DNA from: Syntrophobacteraceae bacterium | Lineage (GTDB): Bacteria; Desulfobacterota; Syntrophobacteria; Syntrophobacterales; Syntrophobacteraceae | Assembly (NCBI GenBank): GCA_025453975.1 | Contig: JALOPI010000005.1 | Location: 1-64,000, forward strand | Length of the DNA stretch: 64,000 bases | Direction: 5' to 3' | Shown here: one piece after another, positions 52,311 through 61,595 of the stretch | Layout: every line of letters begins with the position of its first letter | Numbering within the stretch: position 1 is the stretch's first letter | Program-made: the position numbers and the translations under genes | Notes under the pieces: model-generated | What the model was told of the DNA's origin: nothing | Seen by the model: only the letters and a program-made list of their open reading frames with translations | Databases searched by the model: none

Positions 52311-54479
52311 ATGGATGAAACGTTGAGCAGTATTCTGCGGACCGGGCTCCTGAGCTCCCAGGAGCGGGATGAGGAGTCCAGTCGTTTCCTTGGGATCATT
52401 GGGAGGTGCGCTGAGCTGTTTTCCTTCCAATCCGAGGAGCCGGCCGAGGATCGCATCCTCAAGGAACTGGCCCGCATCATCATAGAGGAAACGGATTTCG
52501 AGAACTGCTCCATAGTCCTGTGGGATCCAGGCGCCGATCATCTGAGCCTCAAGGCGGCTTACGGCCTGGACGATCTGCTGGGAAGCGGCACGGTGGGGAA
52601 TCGCCATCGGGACCTCGCCTTCGATGTCGGCGAGGGAATTGCCGGCCGGGTTTTTCAGATGCGATCCCCTTTCTTTCTGGAGAACGCCGTCAGTGATCCC
52701 TTGCCGCCCAAAAGGGGGGCGACCGTCGCGCCCATCTCCCTGGTCTGCCTTCCCCTGAACGATCTCGGGGTCATGAACATCAGCTCCGCCCAGCCTCGGT
52801 GTTTTTCGAGCCAGACCAGGCGGAACTGGGAGCTCATCAGCCGCATCATCAGCTTTCTCCTCGGCGGCGCCCTGGCGTCCAGGGGGCCAGGCCAGGCCAG
52901 ACTCCCCATCAGTCCGGATCTCAAGAACGGCAAGAGCCATTCGCATTCCGCGGAGAGGGAGCCGGCACAGGACCTTCCGCTGCCGCAGCAGGCGCTGGAA
53001 AGCACTCCCCAAGGAATCTGCCTCCTCGATTCCATCGGTGCCATCGTGCAGGTGAACCAGAGCATCGAGCGCAGGCATGGGCTCAGCGCCTCCCAGCTCA
53101 AGGGTCGCTCCCCGGCCATTCTTTTCGCCAGCCCTTCGGAATTCGAGAAGCTCTTCAGGGAAGTGTCGGCCTTCCAGGCCCAGGAGCTGACCAACGTCTC
53201 CATGATGACCCGGGAAGGCGAATCCTACCCCGCCGACGTGAACCTCGTGCGGCTCTTGGGGGAATCCGGCACCACCAGCGGCTTTCTTCTGGTAATCCAT
53301 GACATGACCAAGAGGAATGTGCTGGCCGAGAAGCTCATTCAAACCGAGAAGCTGGCGGCCCTCGGAACGATGGCAGGGGGTGTGGCTCATGATTTCAATA
53401 ATCTTTTGATGGCTATTCTGGGGAATATTCAGCTCATGCTGCCCGCCATCGCCGATGATGAAATCCAGCGGCGGCTGCACAACATCGAAAAAGCGGTGCA
53501 GGATGGGGCGAGCACCGTGCGCCGGCTCCAGAAGTTCACCGAGCGGAGCAGGGATTCCCAGATGCCGGCCGCATCCGTGGATGTGGCCGAAGCCATCAAT
53601 GACGTCATCGAGCTGACGAGACCGCGCTGGAAGAACGCCATGGAGCGCTCGGGGAGGAGCATTCGCTTCGAGCTGAGCCTGGCCCCGGCGTGCTTTGCCT
53701 CCATCAGTGCCTCGGATTTGAGGGAGGTGCTCACGAACCTCGTGTTCAACGCCGTTGAAGCCATGCCGGAAGGGGGAGTCATCACCCTGTCGTGCAGGGA
53801 ATCCGGGGATCAGATCCTGCTGGAGGTATCGGACACCGGCGTGGGAATGACCAAGGAGGTTTCAGGAAGGATATTCGATCCCTTTTATACAACCAAGGGG
53901 GTGGGCAACTCGGGGCTGGGGCTGAGTGTCTCCTGGAGCCTCATCGCCCGGAGCGGCGGAGAGATTCGGGCCCGGAGCGCGCCCGGCAGGGGATCGGCGT
54001 TTGAGATCTCTCTCCCCAAGGCATCTCCGCTTCCTGGAGCGAGCGTGTCATGCAGATCCCCATCGACACCCAGGTTTTTTCGGCTCCTCATCGTCGACGA
54101 TGACCCGGAGATCCTGGAGATTCTGAGAGACATGCTGCGTCTGAAAGGACACCGGGTCACGGCAACGGCTGATGGACACGAGGCCCTGCGGCTCATCGAT
54201 GCCGAGCATTTCGACCTGGTCCTGACGGACCTGGGAATGCCTTCGGTGAGCGGATGGGATATCGCCAGACGGGCGAAAGCGAGGAGCCCCAAGCTCCCCG
54301 TCATCCTCATCACCGGCTGGGGAGCCCAGTACGAGGAAGACGATCTCACGGCCAGCGGGGTCGACCACGTGCTTTCGAAGCCCCTCAGCTGGGACAGGCT
54401 CCTGGAGGCGGTGACCGATTCCCTCAACCCTGTCATCACCGAGTCCACCGGTCCAAGGTCCATTCTCCACATCGCTTGA
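52311..54479 (+). CDS. Hybrid histidine kinase with GAF, PAS and receiver domains
   Basis: A 722-residue cytoplasmic sensor without membrane helices. A GAF domain spans about residues 45-190 (ELARIIIEETDFENCSIVLW, VGEGIAGRVFQMRS). A PAS domain spans about 220-335 (STPQGICLLDSIGAIVQVNQ). The dimerisation helix has the phospho-acceptor His360 in GGVAHDFNNLLMAILGN. The ATPase domain has LVFNAVEAMPEGG, SDTGVGM and GNSGLGLSVSW. A C-terminal receiver follows, with VDDDPEI and phospho-acceptor Asp640 in LVLTDLGMP. ATG 52311 was chosen over GTG 52302 because AAGGTGA lies 5 nt before it. The HDOD protein upstream is a plausible partner. Confidence 0.88.
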   Translation: MDETLSSILRTGLLSSQERDEESSRFLGIIGRCAELFSFQSEEPAEDRILKELARIIIEETDFENCSIVLWDPGADHLSLKAAYGLDDLLGSGTVGNRHRDLAFDVGEGIAGRVFQMRSPFFLENAVSDPLPPKRGATVAPISLVCLPLNDLGVMNISSAQPRCFSSQTRRNWELISRIISFLLGGALASRGPGQARLPISPDLKNGKSHSHSAEREPAQDLPLPQQALESTPQGICLLDSIGAIVQVNQSIERRHGLSASQLKGRSPAILFASPSEFEKLFREVSAFQAQELTNVSMMTREGESYPADVNLVRLLGESGTTSGFLLVIHDMTKRNVLAEKLIQTEKLAALGTMAGGVAHDFNNLLMAILGNIQLMLPAIADDEIQRRLHNIEKAVQDGASTVRRLQKFTERSRDSQMPAASVDVAEAINDVIELTRPRWKNAMERSGRSIRFELSLAPACFASISASDLREVLTNLVFNAVEAMPEGGVITLSCRESGDQILLEVSDTGVGMTKEVSGRIFDPFYTTKGVGNSGLGLSVSWSLIARSGGEIRARSAPGRGSAFEISLPKASPLPGASVSCRSPSTPRFFRLLIVDDDPEILEILRDMLRLKGHRVTATADGHEALRLIDAEHFDLVLTDLGMPSVSGWDIARRAKARSPKLPVILITGWGAQYEEDDLTASGVDHVLSKPLSWDRLLEAVTDSLNPVITESTGPRSILHIA

Positions 54480-54737
54480 ACGGCCCCTCGGCTCCCGGAG
54501 ACCTCACGGCGCCCCGGACGGGATTCAACCGGCCCCAGCCCCCCTCGGAAGCTCCTTACTCCGGGTCCCGTCGCGTGCCTGACGCCACGGATCCATCGTT
54601 TCCCAACGTCCGTCGCCAACCGTTTTTCCCTTGCCTGCCCCACCCCACATAGAGATTTCGCATCTTCTGGAAATATGCTAAGAGAGCGGTTCATCAGTGG
54701 CAGCTAGGCATCAGCATGGAAAGAATCATGGGTGGGA

Positions 54738-56039
54738 ATGATGGAAAGCTCAGCCCAAAACCGCTACAAGGCCTCCATTGACTACCTGTATGGTCTGCAG
54801 AAATACGGCATCAAGTTTGGTCTGAACTCCACGGAGAGAATCCTGGAGCGCCTCGGAAACCCCGAGAAGCAGCTCAGATGCATCCATGTGGGCGGAACCA
54901 ACGGCAAGGGATCCACGGCGGCCACGCTTTCGAGCATTCTGCGGCATCATGGATTCAAGGTGGGCCTGTACACTTCGCCGCACCTGGTTCGCTTCACGGA
55001 GAGATTTCGGGTCGATGAGCGTGAAGCGGCCGTGGATCGCATTCTCGGTGTTTTCGAGCGTGTACGGTCGGTGCTGGACGACGGAGAGCCCCCCACGTTC
55101 TTCGAGATGGTTACGGCCATGGGCTTCCAGTATTTCCTCGAGGAGCAGGTGGACTGGGCCGTCATCGAGGTAGGTATGGGGGGGCGGCTGGACGCGACCA
55201 ACGTCATCTGGCCCGAAGTCGGCATCATCACCAACGTGTCGTACGATCACCAGGAGTTTCTGGGCAGCAGCCTGGCATCCATAGCCCGCGAGAAAGCGGG
55301 AATCATCAAGGAGGGTGTGCCCTTGATCACGGGAGCCAGACAGCCGGTGGTCAAGGGGATTTTGAAAGCCACCTGCTTCAGCCAGCAGGCGCCCGTTTAC
55401 TGCCTGGGATCGCATTTCCGCGTACGCCGCAACCCCGACGGCTCGTTTCAGTACCATGGCATCAAGCAGAAGTGGCGTTCCCTCGAGCTGAGCCTCAAGG
55501 GCACCCATCAGGTCCAGAATACCGCCCTGGCATTGGCTGCCCTTGAAGTTCTCGAGGGCAGCGGTAGGCTGACCCTGGACACGGCATCTCTCAAGGAGGG
55601 ACTGCTTCAGGTGCATTGGCCATGTCGGCTGGAGATCCTCCAGAGGGACCCGCTCGTGATCCTGGACGGCGCGCACAATCCCCATGGCGCCGACAGCCTG
55701 AGGGATGCGCTCAAATCCTGTTTTACCTATGACAAGCTCCACCTTGTGCTGGGGATCATGGCCGACAAGGACACACGCGGAATCCTGAGGCGTCTGCTTC
55801 CCCTGGCGGAGACAGCGATCTTCACTCAGCCGCGTTACGCTCGGGCCGAAAAGCCGGAGACCCTCAAACGGCTGGCGCGTCCCTATGTCCAGAAGCATTA
55901 CGTCATTCAGGATCCCGCGGCGGCCATTGCCGAAGCCCGGGCCCTGGCATCGCCCAGGGATGCCATTTGCATTGCCGGCTCCCTTTATTTTGCCGGTGAA
56001 GTGAAAGAGCTGTTTGGAGAGCAGACCCTCTCGCTGTGA
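54738..56039 (+). CDS. folC: Folylpolyglutamate / dihydrofolate synthase
   Basis: An ATP-dependent ligase that adds glutamate to folates, or to dihydropteroate; 433 residues. The P-loop is HVGGTNGKGSTAATL. Other blocks are GLYTSPHLVRFTERF, VIEVGMGGRLDATNV, NVSYDHQEFLGSSLASIAREKAG and LDGAHNPHGADSLRDAL, all diagnostic of Mur-ligase type FolC. The start lies among GTG 54732 and ATG 54738/54741 after GGGTGGG. It stands alone between the hybrid kinase and the LPS assembly gene. Confidence 0.9.
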   Translation: MMESSAQNRYKASIDYLYGLQKYGIKFGLNSTERILERLGNPEKQLRCIHVGGTNGKGSTAATLSSILRHHGFKVGLYTSPHLVRFTERFRVDEREAAVDRILGVFERVRSVLDDGEPPTFFEMVTAMGFQYFLEEQVDWAVIEVGMGGRLDATNVIWPEVGIITNVSYDHQEFLGSSLASIAREKAGIIKEGVPLITGARQPVVKGILKATCFSQQAPVYCLGSHFRVRRNPDGSFQYHGIKQKWRSLELSLKGTHQVQNTALALAALEVLEGSGRLTLDTASLKEGLLQVHWPCRLEILQRDPLVILDGAHNPHGADSLRDALKSCFTYDKLHLVLGIMADKDTRGILRRLLPLAETAIFTQPRYARAEKPETLKRLARPYVQKHYVIQDPAAAIAEARALASPRDAICIAGSLYFAGEVKELFGEQTLSL

Positions 56040-56217
56040 TGAGGAAACGGGGGCTCGAGCCGGGCGGGGATGGAGCTTTCCGGCGCCCGCATGACCGGCC
56101 GGCTTTTGAGGCGCTCAGCTCCGTCAGGGCTTCGGGTCTGAGAGCCTGCCTGCGACAAGGACACCCGACGGGGTGCTCGGAAACAACGCCGCTTTCCACG
56201 GAAGGGGCCGCGACGCC

Positions 56218-58512
56218 ATGGTTTTCAGCCGATTAGCTCGCATCAGGACGTCGGTCCTGGGCTCGCTCTGCCTGGGCGTATTCTTCTTCATGCTCACGGG
56301 TGGCTTTCACGGGAAGGCCTGTGCCGAGGAGGAGCTGAAGGACCTCGTCACCGATGGGGGCTTGGCCTCCCAGCTTCGCGGCGCCTGGACCATCGACGCG
56401 GACCAGCTATCCTATGATCGGGAGAGAAAGGTCTATGAGGCCGTCGGCAACGTTCGCATCGTTTCCGGCAAGCGCCACATCGAGTCGGACTGGGCCGAGC
56501 TGGATACAGCCAGGCGCATCGTGGAGCTCAAGGGAAATGTGACGCTCAAGTATGGCAGTGACTGGCTCCGCGGAGAGCATGTCATCTGGAATCTGGATGA
56601 GGAGACGGGCTGGGTGGATGGCGGTTTGACCTACTTTGCCGCCAACCAGCTTTACGCCCAGGGGGAGAATATCGAGAAGACCGGGGCGACGAAGTACGAG
56701 CTCAAGAATGGGTTCGTCACGGGCTGCGACCCCCAGGGGCCGGACTGGAAGATTCGCTACGAAAACATGAAGGTCGACGTGGACGGCATTGCGTGGGCCA
56801 GGAGCACCTCCTTCTGGGTCGGGGATGTACCGGTGTTCTATATGCCCATTGTGGCGGTGCCCCTGAGCCGGAATCGACAATCCGGGTTTCTCCTTCCGTG
56901 GGGGGGCTATTCCGAGCTGAACGGCGTCCAGGGCGAGATCCCTTTCTATTGGGCCATCCGCCAGGACATGGACGCCACGTTTTTTGGCCGATACATGTCC
57001 GAGCGGGGCTGGATGAGCGGCGTGGAATACCGCATCGCCAACGAGAGGTGGGGGGAGGGGATCTGGCTTTTCAACTACCTCAGTGACCAGGCCGACAAGG
57101 CCCACCTGGCCGCCCAGGAATATCCCTTCATCCGGAGCGATCGTTTCTGGCTGAGGTCGCGACATTCCTTTGAGCTGCCCTGGGAGATCGAGGCCAAGAT
57201 GGACCTCGATTTCGTGAGCGACCGAAATTTTCTGCCGGAGTTCGAGCGGGGATCGGCGTCCATAGATTATTCCGACAAGATTTTCAGGGAGCATTTCGGG
57301 CGTGGTGTCATCAACGACGAGTACACCCTCGCCAGGGAATCCAGTCTCTACCTGGAGAAGAGGCGGGAATCCAGCCTCATCAGCATGGACACCCGTTACT
57401 GGGACCAACAGGACAAGGAGATCGACGAATTCACCTTGCAGCGCCTGCCCTCTCTCGCCTTCAGTGTCATTCCCACATGGATCGATGCCCTCCCTGCCTA
57501 TTATACCTTCGGTACGAGCTACACCAACTACTGGAGGCGCGATGGGGACCGGGCAAACCGCCTGGATGTTTCTCCGAGGCTGACCCTGCCGGTGCATTGG
57601 GGAAATTACCTCGATGTGGAGCCCTCCATTGGCCTGCGCGCCACTTCCTACTGGGTCGACTGGCGTGATGACGTGCCCGAGGAGCCCAGCGAGAGTCAGG
57701 GACGCCTGTTCACGGACTTGCGCATGGAGATGAGCAGCCGTCTCAACCGGGTCTACCCGTTGCAGGTCGGATCCTTCACTGCCTTTCAGCATTCCATCCG
57801 TCCGGAAGTGGTCTACGAATATGTTCCGGAGCCCATCGAGGGAGACATCCCGCTCTTCGACCGGTTCGACGAGGATCCCACGCGCCATGATATTCGTTAT
57901 GGATTCACGACCTTTTTGACGGGGAAATCCGTCAAGACCGATGCACAGGGCAACGAGCGGGTGAGCTACCAAGAGGTGGCGCGGCTCCAGGTGCTGCACG
58001 GCTATAATTTTGAGCGGGTTCCGGTGAATGTGCCCGATGTCCGGCTGGAAAGCAGCCGTGAAAAGGGGGTGACGGACATAGGGGTCCGCCTGGACCTGAA
58101 GCCTAGGCAGTACGTGACCCTCTCGTACGACACCGAGTTCTCCCCTGATCGCGGCAACATGGAGCTGCACGACTTCTACATGGTTTTGAACAGCGGCCTG
58201 GGGCACCGGCTGCGCCTGGACTACCAATACCGCAGGGATTCGCTGGTGGATGAGATCATTGCCAGCACCAGCATCAAGGTCTTCAAAAACCTCTATCTCC
58301 TGACCTATCACGACTACTCCATCGACCAGGACGATCTGTACGCCCATGGTTATGGAATCCGTTATGACCACGGCTGCTGGGCCATCGGCCTGTCCTACGA
58401 GAATGAAGAGAAAGACCATCGCATCGCCTTCACGGTGAATCTGCTGGGGCTGGGCTCTTTCGGCGCCAGCCGAAGCTACGGCAGGGGGGACAGTGACCTG
58501 GACCTCAAATGA
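56218..58512 (+). CDS. lptD: LPS assembly outer-membrane protein LptD
   Basis: The outer-membrane beta-barrel that inserts lipopolysaccharide; 764 residues. A signal peptide ends near ACA-EEEL. The N-terminal OstA/jelly-roll domain (about residues 45-170) opens WTIDADQLSYDRERKVYEAV and contains GNVRIVSGKRHIESDWAEL. The rest is beta-barrel with alternating aromatic strands, containing FYMPIVAVPLSRNRQSGFLLP, the typical LptD segment. The last residues SRSYGRGDSDLDLK fit a barrel end. Cys pairs are sparse. Cys201 or so in the GCDPQGPDW segment is conserved. Start ATG 56218 follows GGAAGGGG. Confidence 0.88.
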   Translation: MVFSRLARIRTSVLGSLCLGVFFFMLTGGFHGKACAEEELKDLVTDGGLASQLRGAWTIDADQLSYDRERKVYEAVGNVRIVSGKRHIESDWAELDTARRIVELKGNVTLKYGSDWLRGEHVIWNLDEETGWVDGGLTYFAANQLYAQGENIEKTGATKYELKNGFVTGCDPQGPDWKIRYENMKVDVDGIAWARSTSFWVGDVPVFYMPIVAVPLSRNRQSGFLLPWGGYSELNGVQGEIPFYWAIRQDMDATFFGRYMSERGWMSGVEYRIANERWGEGIWLFNYLSDQADKAHLAAQEYPFIRSDRFWLRSRHSFELPWEIEAKMDLDFVSDRNFLPEFERGSASIDYSDKIFREHFGRGVINDEYTLARESSLYLEKRRESSLISMDTRYWDQQDKEIDEFTLQRLPSLAFSVIPTWIDALPAYYTFGTSYTNYWRRDGDRANRLDVSPRLTLPVHWGNYLDVEPSIGLRATSYWVDWRDDVPEEPSESQGRLFTDLRMEMSSRLNRVYPLQVGSFTAFQHSIRPEVVYEYVPEPIEGDIPLFDRFDEDPTRHDIRYGFTTFLTGKSVKTDAQGNERVSYQEVARLQVLHGYNFERVPVNVPDVRLESSREKGVTDIGVRLDLKPRQYVTLSYDTEFSPDRGNMELHDFYMVLNSGLGHRLRLDYQYRRDSLVDEIIASTSIKVFKNLYLLTYHDYSIDQDDLYAHGYGIRYDHGCWAIGLSYENEEKDHRIAFTVNLLGLGSFGASRSYGRGDSDLDLK

Positions 58513-58527
58513 AATGCGATTACCATC

Positions 58528-58556
58528 TTGACAAACAGGGACTGTTCCTCTATAGC
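58528..58556 (+). promoter_or_regulatory. Sigma70 promoter of the rplM-rpsI operon
   Basis: TTGACA (58528-58533) is a perfect -35, 17 nt from TATAGC (58551-58556). The start codon of rplM lies 44 nt downstream. The transcribed leader includes the heptamer repeat copy at 58561-58574. Confidence 0.7.
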
Positions 58557-58560
58557 TTAC

Positions 58561-58574
58561 GGGCTTCAGGCTAG
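58561..58574. repeat. Heptamer micro-repeat copy (GGGCTTC AGGCTAG)
   Basis: Two adjacent 7-nt units similar to those at 21479-21505 and, inverted, at 5658-5684. Here it would be transcribed at the 5' end of the ribosomal protein message. Confidence 0.4.
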
Positions 58575-58599
58575 ACATATTCCTTGCGGAGAGCAACCG

Positions 58600-59028
58600 A
58601 TGAAAACGAACAGCGCCAAGTTTGAACCGAGCCAGCGTAAATGGATCGTCGTGGATGCCGAGAATCAGGTTCTGGGGCGTTTGGCCACTCAGATCGCCAT
58701 GAGGCTCCGCGGCAAGCACCTGCCCCACTTCACGCCCCATGTGGACCTAGGTGACTTCGTGGTGGTGTTGAACGCCGATAAGGTGCGCCTGACAGGCAAC
58801 AAATGGGACCAGAAGGTGTACTATCGCCACAGCGGCTATATGGGGGGGGTCAAGGAGACCGCCGCCCGGAAGCTCAATCAGGATAATCCCGAGCGGATGA
58901 TCCGGCTGGCTGTGTGGGGAATGCTGCCCAAGAACAGGCTGGGAAGAAAGCTCATCAAGAAGCTGAAAGTGTATCGCGGAGCCGAGCATCCGCATGAAGC
59001 ACAGCAGCCCGTGGTGATGCATTTCTAG
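58600..59028 (+). CDS. rplM: Ribosomal protein L13 (uL13)
   Basis: A 142-residue protein of the large subunit, of usual length. It shows [20 protein letters not shown], then [32 protein letters not shown] and [30 protein letters not shown] lies before the ATG. A further 24 in-frame codons upstream overlap the promoter, so they are not used. Followed 46 nt later by rpsI, the conserved rplM-rpsI order. Confidence 0.97.
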   Translation: MKTNSAKFEPSQRKWIVVDAENQVLGRLATQIAMRLRGKHLPHFTPHVDLGDFVVVLNADKVRLTGNKWDQKVYYRHSGYMGGVKETAARKLNQDNPERMIRLAVWGMLPKNRLGRKLIKKLKVYRGAEHPHEAQQPVVMHF

Positions 59029-59074
59029 TCGATCACCGGGCTTTCAACGGATGCATGAGGGAGAGTGAAATCTG

Positions 59075-59467
59075 ATGGCCGAACAGCGTTTCTATGGAAC
59101 AGGAAAACGTAAGACGGCGGTGGCGCGCGTCTGGCTTCAGCCCGGAACGGGAGTGGTCACCATCAACAAGCGGTCCCTGGACGCATACATCGACCGGGAG
59201 ACGAGCAAGATGGTCATCACGCAGCCTTTGGTCATGACCGGCACTTACGGCAAGCTGGACGTCATGGTAAACGTATTCGGGGGTGGCGGATCCGGACAGG
59301 CTGGGGCCATCCGTCACGGGATCTCCAAGGCTCTCCTGGAGTTCAATCCCGAATTCCGGGAGGTTCTCAAGCGTGCGGGCTTCATCACGCGGGATTCGCG
59401 GGTCAAGGAAAGAAAGAAGTACGGGAGGCGGAGCGCGCGGGCCCGGTTCCAGTATTCGAAACGTTAG
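59075..59467 (+). CDS. rpsI: Ribosomal protein S9 (uS9)
   Basis: A 130-residue protein of the small subunit, of usual length. It opens [19 protein letters not shown], contains [19 protein letters not shown], and ends ARFQYSKR, the basic tail that contacts initiator tRNA in the P site. GGGAGAG precedes the ATG. A 6-bp hairpin begins 3 nt after the stop. Confidence 0.97.
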   Translation: MAEQRFYGTGKRKTAVARVWLQPGTGVVTINKRSLDAYIDRETSKMVITQPLVMTGTYGKLDVMVNVFGGGGSGQAGAIRHGISKALLEFNPEFREVLKRAGFITRDSRVKERKKYGRRSARARFQYSKR

Positions 59468-59469
59468 TG

Positions 59470-59485
59470 AGGCGGATGGTTCCGC
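59470..59485 (+). other. Short hairpin after rpsI
   Basis: GGCGGA (59470-59475) pairs with TCCGCC (59480-59485) around TGGT, 3 nt past the stop. There is no T tract; it may mark the mRNA 3' end after processing. Confidence 0.35.
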
Positions 59486-59670
59486 CGACGTTGCGCATGA
59501 CGCCGGTCGGCCAGCCACTCTGGAAGGAGATCCGTGGGGCTTGGGTCGGGATGAGCCCTCTCCCCGGGAGAAATGGTCCCTGGACCATCGCGGGGAATGG
59601 GCCGTAGCCAGGCCGTTGGAACCACCAGCCCGTCTTCATAGCTCCATCCTTCAGCGACTTCGAATTCGAA

Positions 59671-59717
59671 GCACAAAGGGCACCGCGCTCACAGCGCCGT
59701 GCCCTTTGTGCCTTTTT
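59671..59717 (+). terminator. Rho-independent terminator between rpsI and argC
   Basis: GCACAAAGGGCAC (59671-59683) pairs perfectly with GTGCCCTTTGTGC (59699-59711). An inner GCGCT/AGCGC stem caps it with a CAC loop, and CTTTTT follows. It lies 21 nt before the argC start, so it could also act on transcripts entering argC. Confidence 0.85.
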
Positions 59718-59737
59718 ACGGCAGGGAGACGAAAGGC

Positions 59738-60775
59738 ATGATACGCGTTGCCATAGCAGGAGCATCTGGTTACACGGGCTTCGAGCTGATTCGGATCCTC
59801 ATGCAGCATCCCGAGGCTCGACTGACGACCATCACATCCAGGGCACAGCTGGGGCAGCGCCTGGACAGTTTCTACCCTGCGCTCAAAGGTCATTGCGGAC
59901 TGGTCTTTCAGGAGCCCGACCCCGCAATCCTGACCAGAGATGCGGATGTGGTCTTCACTGCCCTCCCCCACCAGGCCGCCATGGACACGGTCCCCGCCCT
60001 TCTGGACCGGGGAGTGAAGGTCGTCGACCTCAGCGCGGACTACCGCTTTCGAGACCCTGCCGTGTATGAGGCCTGGTATCAGCCCCACAAGACCCCGGAG
60101 CTTTCAGCCCGGGCGGTCTACGGCCTTCCAGAGGCTTACAGGGACGAAATACGCCGCGCCCCTCTGGTGGGGAATCCGGGCTGCTACCCCACCAGCATCA
60201 TCCTCGGGGCGGCGCCCCTTCTGCGAAATGCCCTGATTCGTCCCGAGACTCTCATTGCCGACTCCAAGTCCGGCGTGTCCGGGGCCGGTCGCGGAGCCAC
60301 GCTCGCCGTTCATTTTTGCGAGGTCAACGAGGGCTTCAAGGCCTACAAAGTGGGTGATCACCGGCACACCCCCGAGATCGAGCAGGAGCTGGGCAGGTTG
60401 GCTGGCAAGCCCGTGACCATCAACTTCACTCCCCATCTGGTTCCCATGAGCCGGGGGATCCTGAGCACGGTGTACGCCACCCTGGAGGATGGAGCCACTC
60501 CTGAAAGGGTCGACGAGGCGTTCGAATCCTTCTATGGAGACGCCCCCTTCGTGCGCCTGTGCGAAAAAGGAGCCATGCCCTCAACGCTCCAGGTACGGGG
60601 CAGCAACTACTGCGACATCTGCTGGCGGGTCGACCCGAGAACGGGGCGCGTGATCGTCGTATCGGTCATCGACAATCTGACGCGCGGCGCATCGGGACAG
60701 GCGGTCTGCAACATGAATCTCATGTGCGGACTGGCCGAAACGGCGGGGCTGCTGGCGCCCCCCTGGCAGCCCTAG
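59738..60775 (+). CDS. argC: N-acetyl-gamma-glutamyl-phosphate reductase
   Basis: The third step of arginine synthesis, NADPH-dependent; 345 residues. The dinucleotide site is VAIAGASGYTGFELIRIL. The catalytic Cys149 is in GNPGCYPTSI, and the His and SKSGVSGAGRG blocks are typical of ArgC. The start at MIRVAIAG follows GAAAGG. No other arg gene is adjacent. The end is 8 nt before truA, so the two are probably co-transcribed. Confidence 0.93.
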   Translation: MIRVAIAGASGYTGFELIRILMQHPEARLTTITSRAQLGQRLDSFYPALKGHCGLVFQEPDPAILTRDADVVFTALPHQAAMDTVPALLDRGVKVVDLSADYRFRDPAVYEAWYQPHKTPELSARAVYGLPEAYRDEIRRAPLVGNPGCYPTSIILGAAPLLRNALIRPETLIADSKSGVSGAGRGATLAVHFCEVNEGFKAYKVGDHRHTPEIEQELGRLAGKPVTINFTPHLVPMSRGILSTVYATLEDGATPERVDEAFESFYGDAPFVRLCEKGAMPSTLQVRGSNYCDICWRVDPRTGRVIVVSVIDNLTRGASGQAVCNMNLMCGLAETAGLLAPPWQP

Positions 60776-60782
60776 GCCGCTC

Positions 60783-61595
60783 ATGCCCCATTATGATCTC
60801 CAGCAGAAGCGAAATTTCAAGCTGGTTCTGGAATACGACGGCTCGGGCTATCATGGCTGGCAGAGGCAGGCAGGGGTCCTCACCATCCAGGAGGTGCTGG
60901 AGCTTCGCATCGAGATCATGCTGGGAGCCCCCATTCGCGTGAGGGGCTCTGGGCGGACGGATGCCGGGGTGCACGCCCGGAGGCAGGTGGCCAATTTTTA
61001 CGCTCGCACACGCCTGGAGCCCCGGGAGATCCAGCGGGGGCTGAACAGCCTCCTCCCTCCGGACATTGTGGTGCTCGAGGCCGAAGAGGTGGCGGACTCC
61101 TTTCACGCACGCTTTTCAGCCACCGGCAAGACCTACGAGTACTGGATTCTCAACCGGGAGACACCGTCTGCCCTGGAGCGAAACCGGGCATGGCTGATCC
61201 GCCGGCATCTCATGCCGGAGCCGGTCGTGGAGTGCCTCCGACTCCTGGCGGGGAGCCACGACTTCGCGGCCTTCATGGCGGCTGGATCCTCCGTCAGGTC
61301 AACGGAGCGGACCCTCCATCGGGCGGAGCTGATCTTCCCCGATTCCGAGCACTGGGTGCTTCGTTTTGAGGCCAACGGTTTTTTGAGGCACATGGTCCGG
61401 AATCTAGTGGGCACCCTGGTGGATGTGGGTAAAGGGAAGCTTGCCCCGGAAGGATTCAGGGAGATCATGAACAGCGGCGACCGGCGCCGTGCCGGGATGA
61501 CGGCACCGGCTCACGGTCTTTTTTTGGTGGATGTCGCTTACGATATCCAAGGCCATCGGGACACACAGGGAGGGGAGGAGCATGAGGCTTGCTGA
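60783..61595 (+). CDS. truA: tRNA pseudouridine(38-40) synthase
   Basis: Converts uridines 38-40 of tRNAs to pseudouridine; 270 residues. The catalytic Asp60 is in RGSGRTDAGVHARRQVANF. Other blocks are LVLEYDGSGYHGWQRQ at the start, FSATGKTYEYWILN, and ANGFLRHMVRNLVGTLVDVGKGK. No good ribosome site precedes the ATG, consistent with coupling to argC. Its last 14 nt overlap the aminotransferase gene. Confidence 0.93.
   Translation: MPHYDLQQKRNFKLVLEYDGSGYHGWQRQAGVLTIQEVLELRIEIMLGAPIRVRGSGRTDAGVHARRQVANFYARTRLEPREIQRGLNSLLPPDIVVLEAEEVADSFHARFSATGKTYEYWILNRETPSALERNRAWLIRRHLMPEPVVECLRLLAGSHDFAAFMAAGSSVRSTERTLHRAELIFPDSEHWVLRFEANGFLRHMVRNLVGTLVDVGKGKLAPEGFREIMNSGDRRRAGMTAPAHGLFLVDVAYDIQGHRDTQGGEEHEAC

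Noticed and set aside
56407-58740. 777-codon minus-strand open frame opposite lptD
   Set aside because: It is a shadow of lptD and reaches into the rplM region. No known protein features.
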